From NCBI GenBank assembly GCA_963706315.1, contig CAVPMA010000024.1, positions 1-64,000 of the forward strand: a stretch of 64,000 nucleotides of DNA. The letters are read 5' to 3'. Shown one piece after another: positions 61,017 to 64,000 of this stretch. Numbering within the stretch: the first letter of the stretch is position 1; every line of letters starts with the position of its first letter. Source of the DNA: CALMEC01 sp963706315. GTDB taxonomy: Bacteria > Actinomycetota > Thermoleophilia > Miltoncostaeales > Miltoncostaeaceae. The notes beneath the pieces were generated by a model. That model was not told the origin of the DNA. It worked only from the letters and a program-made list of their open reading frames with translations, and did no database searches. The position numbers and the translations under genes are program-made.

Positions 61017-64000
<2,984 letters not shown>

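Overview
This is a GC-rich chromosomal window with almost entirely housekeeping content. I read it as an actinobacterial genome, probably the Thermoleophilia branch (inference, moderate confidence). The reasons are the very high GC third positions, many GTG and some TTG starts, TANNNT -10 boxes placed 5-8 bases before a start codon with no Shine-Dalgarno (leaderless mRNAs), an acyl-CoA carboxylase epsilon subunit, a DUF3054 protein, Streptomyces-like PHO repeats, and a succinate dehydrogenase whose third subunit is HdrB-like. No phage, transposase, CRISPR array or classical defence system is visible.

Layout. 1-7300: META-domain lipoprotein (cut by the left edge), VanW protein, CNNM/CBS membrane protein, SAF-domain oxidoreductase, DCC thiol protein, ECF sigma factor, tadA, DUF3054. 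7347-8374: tRNA-Ser(GGA), tRNA-Ser(CGA), tRNA-Val(CAC) around an unknown gene. 8636-11613: EamA-type transporter, membrane-anchored phosphoesterase, two small membrane proteins. 11655-14733: SRP RNA, dnaX, ybaB, recR and a PRC-barrel-like gene. 14741-25471: a potassium locus with kdpE, kdpD, kdpB, kdpC, kdpA, kdpF and an extra 28-residue membrane peptide on the minus strand, and a second kdpD on the plus strand. 25583-27809: lysC-asd. 27825-32729: two linked small genes, a 0.2-kb inverted-repeat element, a CapA-like protein and a GAF-GGDEF-EAL protein. 32797-36343: sdhA-sdhB-sdhE. 36479-42747: MFS transporter, 5'-3' exonuclease, FAD oxidoreductase, large exported protein. 42910-53785: NAD-type isocitrate dehydrogenase, malate dehydrogenase, a glycosyltransferase, a SpoIID-NlpC/P60 fusion, an aminotransferase, mntH, an L,D-transpeptidase and sucCD. 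53864-58980: a small gene and pstSCAB-phoU. 58997-64000: biotin-dependent carboxylase alpha, epsilon and beta subunits plus methylmalonyl-CoA mutase (cut by the right edge).

Functionally, four TCA enzymes (Icd, Mdh, SucCD, SdhABE) lie within about 21 kb. The carboxylase-mutase cluster would convert propionyl-CoA to methylmalonyl-CoA and then succinyl-CoA, feeding SucCD and Sdh. Two ion-uptake systems (Kdp for potassium, Pst for phosphate) sit with their own regulators, and a palindrome over the mntH start suggests metal control.

Caution: six genes (META lipoprotein, VanW, PRC-barrel-like, kdpE, kdpA, phoU) carry eight apparent single-base frameshifts, nearly all correctable by one base in a short G or C run. 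They look more like assembly errors than decay, so those genes are given as full-length spans with the break noted. The most unusual structures are the two nearly identical, inverted kdpD copies flanking a reordered kdpFACB operon, the extra peptide before kdpF, and the 199-base palindromic element before the CapA gene.
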